Assembly (NCBI RefSeq): GCF_019703515.2
Contig: NC_059379.1
Location: 28,548,880-28,612,879, forward strand
From: Myxocyprinus asiaticus
Lineage: Eukaryota; Chordata; Actinopteri; Cypriniformes; Catostomidae
Direction of reading: 5' to 3'
Length of the DNA: 64,000 bases
This document shows positions 59,104-64,000 of the stretch, piece after piece. A program made the position numbers and the translations under genes. The notes under the pieces were generated by a model that saw only the letters and a list, made by a program, of their open reading frames with translations, was not told the origin of the DNA and searched no databases. How positions within the stretch are numbered: position 1 is the first letter of the stretch; each line of letters opens with the position of its first letter.

Positions 59104-59228
59104 ATAGTGGTTTTCATGCTTTAATGAATTAAACTTCTTGGGGGATATTATGTTTGCTGTTTGGTTTGATGAAGTGTTCAATGAGGTAAAGTTGTAAAGT
59201 ACTGTACACTGTACACAGTACTGGGTAT

Positions 59229-59653
59229 TAGGGATGGGCATTTTAGTGTAATTTTGTAGTCCAGTATTCTAACCCACAAAAAATTAGGACCTGATTACTT
59301 GTAAATGAAAATGCATGATAAAATTTAATTCACAAACATTACCAAGAACGGTTTCAAAATAAGATAACTTAAATATATGCTTTTCTTCTGGGAAAAATAA
59401 ATGAACAACATTCATTAATACATATATAAAACATTTAAAAATAACAGTAAAAAACCTTTGCACTCACCCGGAGCTTACATTCAAACCAGTACTGAAGACA
59501 TTATGTTAAAGCTCATATATAAACTCCGAGTCTACATAAAGGCCATCACATTTTTATAATTTCACATGTTATTATTCAGAAAAAACAAGTGGTGAAAGTT
59601 GGCTTTTTATAAAATGCGCTCTGCCTGTGATAATAGATTTCATGCACAAATAC
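59229..59653 (+). mobile_element. hAT fragment related to 36954-38040
   Basis: TAGGGATGGGCATTTTAGTG at the left, then TAAATGAAAATGCATG and AAACATTTAAAAATAACAG words like the relative. Truncated on the right at or near the 59654 element. Confidence 0.55.
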
Positions 59654-60974
59654 TAGGGCTGTGCCGATAGACGATGATCTCGGGGATCGACAATGGTCAG
59701 AGTGATCGCCAGTAGCTGATGCCTTTGACGATATCAAGATGATATTTGGCTCGTTTTCCAATTAATGTATTATATTTTTATTATTATTAGGCTATTATTA
59801 TTATCAAATTAATGTTACAAATAATTTGCCCATAGACACACAGACACATGCTTGAAAAAACACTTTATTATATTATTTAGAACAGATGACAGAAAAGCCA
59901 TCTATGCGCTTGTATGACACGCTGTTTGTATGGAGGCGTGCAGTCTCGTGGAACACGCGCATGCAAAAGGTTCTCACTCTTTCTTTGTTTTTGTCTTCTG
60001 AATTTTTTTTGCAAGAACAGTATTGTCTATGAGTACTGCAAATTACCTCAGACATCTCAGCTCAGGCGGTGTTTTGAGTTCAGTTCACTTGATTTCCACA
60101 GAGCAGTTCATTGTGACCACAACTCTGCAGCCTATACATCTGTGATTAAAACATAAAATACAAAAACACGTTCACCTCAAACCATGATTTATATTACATT
60201 GATTATAATCATCATTATAATTATTATTTTTAAATTTATAATTGTTTTTGTCTTCATTTGTGTAAGTAATTTTCCGCCCGCATGTTTAGACGGATACTTG
60301 CCTGATGGTAAATGGAAAGGTGGTTACTTGTGTATATATATAATTTTTTTGATCACTTTGTTATTTTAATTGTTTTTTCGTTTTGTTTGGAGTGCAATTT
60401 GATTTTAAGTTTTTCGTTTTTTTAAATAAATAAATTTAATTTTCAATGCAAAATCACTAAAGCAAGAATATTCACTGATACCTCAGACCGGGAGTTGCCG
60501 ATGTAATTGGATATTGAGATATATATATCTTGTGAAGGAGGGAACAAAATGAATTTATTCACACACATGTATTTTCCTGGACAACGAAATACCCAACTGG
60601 TAGATAATGCACAGATGAAGTAGGTTCTTTGCCAAAGAGATGTTGCCCTTCACAACTGTTGTAAATCCATCTTTCAAAAAGTTGAACAATTAAATATTTT
60701 AACTTTTAAGTTTTTTCCAGTTTCATTTGAATTTTTTGTTAAAATTAATTAAAAACAAAAGTTCAAAGTTTGAAATCAAGGTGTCTTGCTTTGAGTAGGC
60801 TTAACCCTAACCCTGCTTAACGAAAATTATCCCAGAATACTACCTAGCGTGCAACCAGCGGTAATACCAGTGTTCGTCGGTTTCAATATGAACAACCCCC
60901 CCCCCCCCCCACACACACACACACACAGGTTGACGATAGGATGATCTGATTATGGAGAAGATCACCCAACCCTA
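59654..60974. mobile_element. hAT-like element with 7/8 duplication
   Basis: Ends TAGGGCTGTGCCGATAGACG and GAAGATCACCCAACCCTA; flanks ACAAATAC (59646-59653) and ACACATAC (60975-60982). GACGAT words recur subterminally on both sides. 1321 bases; interior has a C-run followed by (CA)n at 60896-60927. No transposase. Confidence 0.83.
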
Positions 60975-61633
60975 ACACATACACACATACTAGTCTGATC
61001 AGCTTTGGAGATTGCGTCACATTATTTTACACCATAAAAGCAGATTTCAGTCTGTTGGTTTGCATGACTCCAACAAGAACTGAATGCAAATAGAGTAGAA
61101 TTCAATAAGGAACAAAACATTAAAAGTATTGCCATGTAAAATAACTTGGCTTCACTTTAGAAGCACAGACGCCATGATATATCTTTTCTCATCCAACACC
61201 TCAACAACATGTATCCACATCATCCCACCCTCCCACCCCCATGGACACAATTGTAACTGTCAGATTTGGTGAGGGATTCAGATGGAAAACATGTAATTCA
61301 TAAACATATGACTACATATTTAGTTTTTAATAAGATTTATTTCATCCCTATCATTATTGAATCCTCCTTTGTGTTTTTGTTTATAGTTTTATTGTATGCC
61401 TACTATTGTAACCTTGCCAAAGTTTAAGACTATATGCATTGTTTGCTGAGGCTGTAAATTGTTGTATAAAAATAATGGGAGAAAGATCTTCCTTTGAAAT
61501 TGCATCAGTCATATCACAGGTTTCAGCTCTTAAATTTGGGTTGTTTTATGTGTACAATAATTTTCAAAATATCATTTAATGTGTGGATAAAACACGTTCA
61601 TAATCATATTAAAAGATATACATAAAATGCATC
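60975..61633. other. Non-coding stretch, nothing recognised
   Basis: AT-rich; no supported feature. Confidence 0.35.
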
Positions 61634-61779
61634 ATGATGGCGCCGCGGATGGCCGCCTTGGTGTGGAGCTCTCTTATTGTTTTGTTGTTTTTGTTTGTTT
61701 GTTCTGTGTTTAGTAATCTTTTTCCAGTCAGTTTTACCAGATACGAACTGCTGAACATTCGACAGCTTATACCAGACAG
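61634..61779 (+). mobile_element. Probable LINE 5'-coding fragment
   Basis: Opens ATGATGGCGCCGCGGATGGC, a CpG-rich start unlike its surroundings, and encodes RMAALVWSSLIVLLFLFV then TRYELLNIRQLIP. Such an ATGGCGCC start followed by a hydrophobic stretch and YELLNIR-like words resembles the N-terminus of fish L2/Rex-type ORF2 proteins as I remember them. It is cut by the hAT at 61780. Confidence 0.5.
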
Positions 61780-62064
61780 TAGGGCTGCAACTAACGATTA
61801 TTTTGATAATCGACTAATCTAACGATTATTAGAATGATTATTCGACTATTCGGCGATTATTACAATGATTAATCATTAGCTCTAAACTGACTATTCAGCT
61901 TGTGCCCCGACTTAAAAGGTTGTATTAAACATGCTTGCTAACAATAAAGAGGACAAAATCATCTTTTAAAAATACCTCTAAATGACATTCACTGAATTAA
62001 AGGGAAAAAATGCTTTTTATTATGTTTAATTCAGTAAAACTTTCTCTACAAAAAAAATCCTATT
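61780..62064. mobile_element. hAT element interrupted by DIRS copy 3
   Basis: Starts TAGGGCTGCAACTAACGATT and follows the right part of 31650-32895 in reverse (ATTATTAGAATGATTATTCG, TAAATGACATTCACTGAATT, AAAATCCTATTG). The homology stops exactly where the DIRS terminus GTTCCCTATCTGTC begins. The remainder should lie beyond copy 3, outside the window. Confidence 0.88.
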
Positions 62065-62475
62065 GTTCCCTATCTGTCACTCACTCGACGTTGGTGTCGA
62101 TGTAGTGACACTAGGGGTCACTCTTGGGAGCCCGAGACACCTCTGGTCTTTGATAAAAGGCCAATGAAAATTGGCGAGTGGTATTTGCATGCCACTCCCC
62201 CGAACATACGGGTATAAAAGGAGCTGGTATGCAACCACTCATTCAAATTTTCTCTTCGGAGCCGAACGGTCATGCTCAGTGAGCTGAATACTACTGTTCA
62301 TTCACCTCTGCTGGATCTGACGGCGCATTTCAGCGGCTTCTCCCTCCTCTGCACTGGTACACTGCAGAGAACGCCCCTGGGCGCTTCGGCAGAAAAACTA
62401 GAGAGTATATTTTCTGAAAGAGCATTTTTCCCCTCTAAAAGAGTATATATTTCTCTAAAAGAGCGCACACATGGA

Positions 62476-62522
62476 ACGTCTTTTTAAAGACGCGTCTTTT
62501 TAAAGACGCGTCTTTTTAAAGA
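62476..62522 (+). repeat. Short tandem triplication in the DIRS copy 3 leader
   Basis: CGTCTTTTTAAAGACG-type units occur three times just before the ORF1 start (62478, 62494, 62510), each itself a near-palindrome (GTCTTTTTAAAGAC). Copy 2 has two diverged units. Confidence 0.8.
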
Positions 62523-63944
62523 TGCTTTTCCGATTGTGTGTTATTCCTGGTTGTGCTCGTTATCTCTCGCCTTCTAACGGTGACGATCACCGTCTTTCGT
62601 GTCTGGGCACTGCTCATGCGGAGACAGCGTTCGTGGATGGTCATGTTCTCATTGCGAGAATATGTCCATGGCAACGTTGCAGTCGCCCCAGAGGCTCCCG
62701 CCTCGGTCCTTTTACCCACGCGTTTGAGGCTAGCGCGGCTAGCACTGGGGGCGATTTGGGGACCCCAATAGGACCGCCTCCGTCGGGTATCCCCCCGCGG
62801 ACCTCCCATTCCCCAGCATGCTCGTCTGCCCCGATTGGGCTTCCGGGTGAGTCCGCCGGCTCGTCTCACGGCAAGTTTGACCTCTTATTCGGAGCCCGCG
62901 AAAGTGATGAGCTCTCGAGCGCAGCATCGGAAAGCGGGCTCGTCCAGTCGGAAGCCTCAGCTGGGCTCCTCCCTTCGGGGTCGATCGCCCAGTCACAGGC
63001 TGACGCGGAGATGATGACATGCTTTCCCGGGCAACTGCGAGTGTCGGTTAGAGTGGATTCACCGCTTTTCCCTGAACCCTCGTGGCTCGGTGATTGGTTC
63101 CTGGGCTCGAGGCGCCGCTCAAAGCCACGCCCCGCCCCCGTTCCTTTCTTTCTGGAAGTGCATGAAGAGCTGTCAAGGTCGCGGGAGGCACCTTTTACTG
63201 CCCGGTCCCGATCTTTTCAGCTTCCCTGCCCTCACTACCCTCGATGGTGGGGCGGCCAAGGGTTATTTGGCAATCCCCCGGTGGATAAAGGCGCTTGTGG
63301 TGCACCTATGCCCGCAGAGCGCCACCACCTGGCGTGGGTGCCCAAAGCCCCTGTCCAAGGCCTGTAGGTTTACGTCGTCTCTGACGGCCAAGGCCTACGG
63401 TGCCGCTGGACAAGCCGCCTCCGCCCTGCACGCCATGGCTCTCCTGCAAGTCCGCCAAGGCGCTAAAGGAACTGCACGAGGGTAGTTCCGCCCTGGGATT
63501 GATGCAGGAACTGCGCTCGGCAACCGACCTCGCTCTCTGAGCGACGGAGGTCACGGCACAGTCTCTCGGGCAGACGATGGCCACACTAGTGGTCCAGGAG
63601 CGCCACCTTTGGCTCAGCCTGGTCGAGATGGGTGAGGCCGACAAGACATGATTCGTTGCTGCCCCCATTTCCCAGGTGGGCCTATTCGGCGACACCGTCG
63701 AGGACTTTGCCCAGCAGTTCTCGATGGTAGAGCAGTAGATGGATGCTAGCCAGCATATCCTGCCCCGGCGCGGCTCAAGATCCCACACCCCATCTACTCA
63801 TCGCCAAGGGTGTCCCCCTGCGGTGACTGCACCGGCTTCGCCGCAGCCCGCCCCTTCGGCCCGGCGTGGAGCCCACCGCAGGAAGCAGACGCCACCTGTC
63901 TCACGGCCGCCCAGAACCCGTGAAAGGCTTCAAAGCACCCTTGA
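62522..63944 (+). pseudogene. DIRS copy 3 ORF1 (Gag-like), frameshifted
   Basis: Starts MLFRLCVIPGCARYL with the Cys/His cluster HRLSCLGTAH. A missing T near 62640 (GGTCATGTTC against GGTTCATGTTC in copy 2) shifts the frame through the CSYC motif, a later indel restores it, then further breaks follow near 63010, 63200 and 63460 and a TGA at 63538-63540. The C-terminal block (GLFGDTVEDFAQQF) is still readable in pieces up to TGA 63942. More damaged than copy 2 ORF1. Confidence 0.85.
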
Positions 63945-64000
63945 GACGGGCGACCCAGGGACAACGAAACCCGAGTTGGTAAGCAGATCTTTATCTTTTC

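Larger units (their letters stand above)
62065..64000 (+). mobile_element. DIRS-like retrotransposon, copy 3, cut by window end
   Basis: Left end GTTCCCTATCTGTCACTCAC at 62065, terminal repeat with CCAATGAAAATTGG (62161-62174), ATTTGCAT (62183-62190) and TATAAAAG (62213-62220), then leader and ORF1. Closely similar to copy 2 and in the same orientation. RT, recombinase and the right end, if present, are outside the window. Confidence 0.93.

Noticed and set aside
1..64000. CRISPR arrays, bacterial operons, phage or plasmid modules
   Set aside because: Introns, SINEs, LINEs and vertebrate gene content show eukaryotic nuclear DNA; no regular spacer-repeat array is present.

Overview
The window reads as nuclear DNA of a teleost fish, most likely a cypriniform (carp, barb, loach or minnow group). 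The reasons are its AT-rich, repeat-packed composition, several copies of palindromic MITEs opening with AGTTCACCCAAAAATGA, tRNA-headed SINEs, hAT, Tc1 and L2/Rex-type elements, and a vertebrate zinc transporter gene. Species cannot be assigned from the sequence. There is no bacterial or viral gene content.

Host genes. The only host coding sequence I can prove is the 3' end of slc39a11 (ZIP11) on the + strand: three exons (16573-16671, 17250-17408, 17512-17590) with matching splice phases, ending in the conserved SLDVGLG-stop, then a 3'UTR with AATAAA at 18065. Bases 1-16572 are probably a slc39a11 intron. A CpG-enriched block at 27.5-28.1 kb carries an exact ZNF143/THAP11-type site and looks like a promoter with non-coding first exon(s) of an unidentified transcript. 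From there to 64 kb I find no host coding exon. In human, the sequence 3' of SLC39A11 is the long SOX9-side gene desert, so this half may be the fish counterpart.

Mobile DNA. The largest coding blocks are three copies of one GC-rich DIRS-like tyrosine-recombinase retrotransposon: copy 1 (2881-7388, minus, lacks its recombinase), copy 2 (52794-59103, plus, full structure but with decayed ORFs) and copy 3 (62065 to the window end, plus). The family shows inverted terminal repeats, an internal complementary region that joins both ends at one AAC/GTT, ORF1 with an HxxC-CxxC finger, RT-RNase H (YLDD) and a tyrosine recombinase. GTT flanks both ends of copies 1 and 2 and the visible end of copy 3, without target-site duplication. 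Copy 3 sits in a hAT element whose paralogue at 31650-32895 preserves the empty site with a single GTT. Each of the five visible terminal repeats carries a CCAAT/ATTGG palindrome, an ATTTGCAT octamer and a TATA box.

The rest is layered transposon debris: at least six hAT-like elements with recognisable target-site duplications, a Tc1 element with its catalytic core deleted, a short TA-flanked Tc1/mariner derivative, a minus-strand L2/Rex-type LINE inserted in an older repeat, two tRNA-derived SINEs (one with a perfect 16-bp duplication), two families of palindromic MITEs, and many TA, GT/CA and ATT microsatellites. Nesting is common (MITE in MITE, hAT in hAT, LINE in older repeat, DIRS in hAT next to a LINE fragment), which allows relative dating of insertions.
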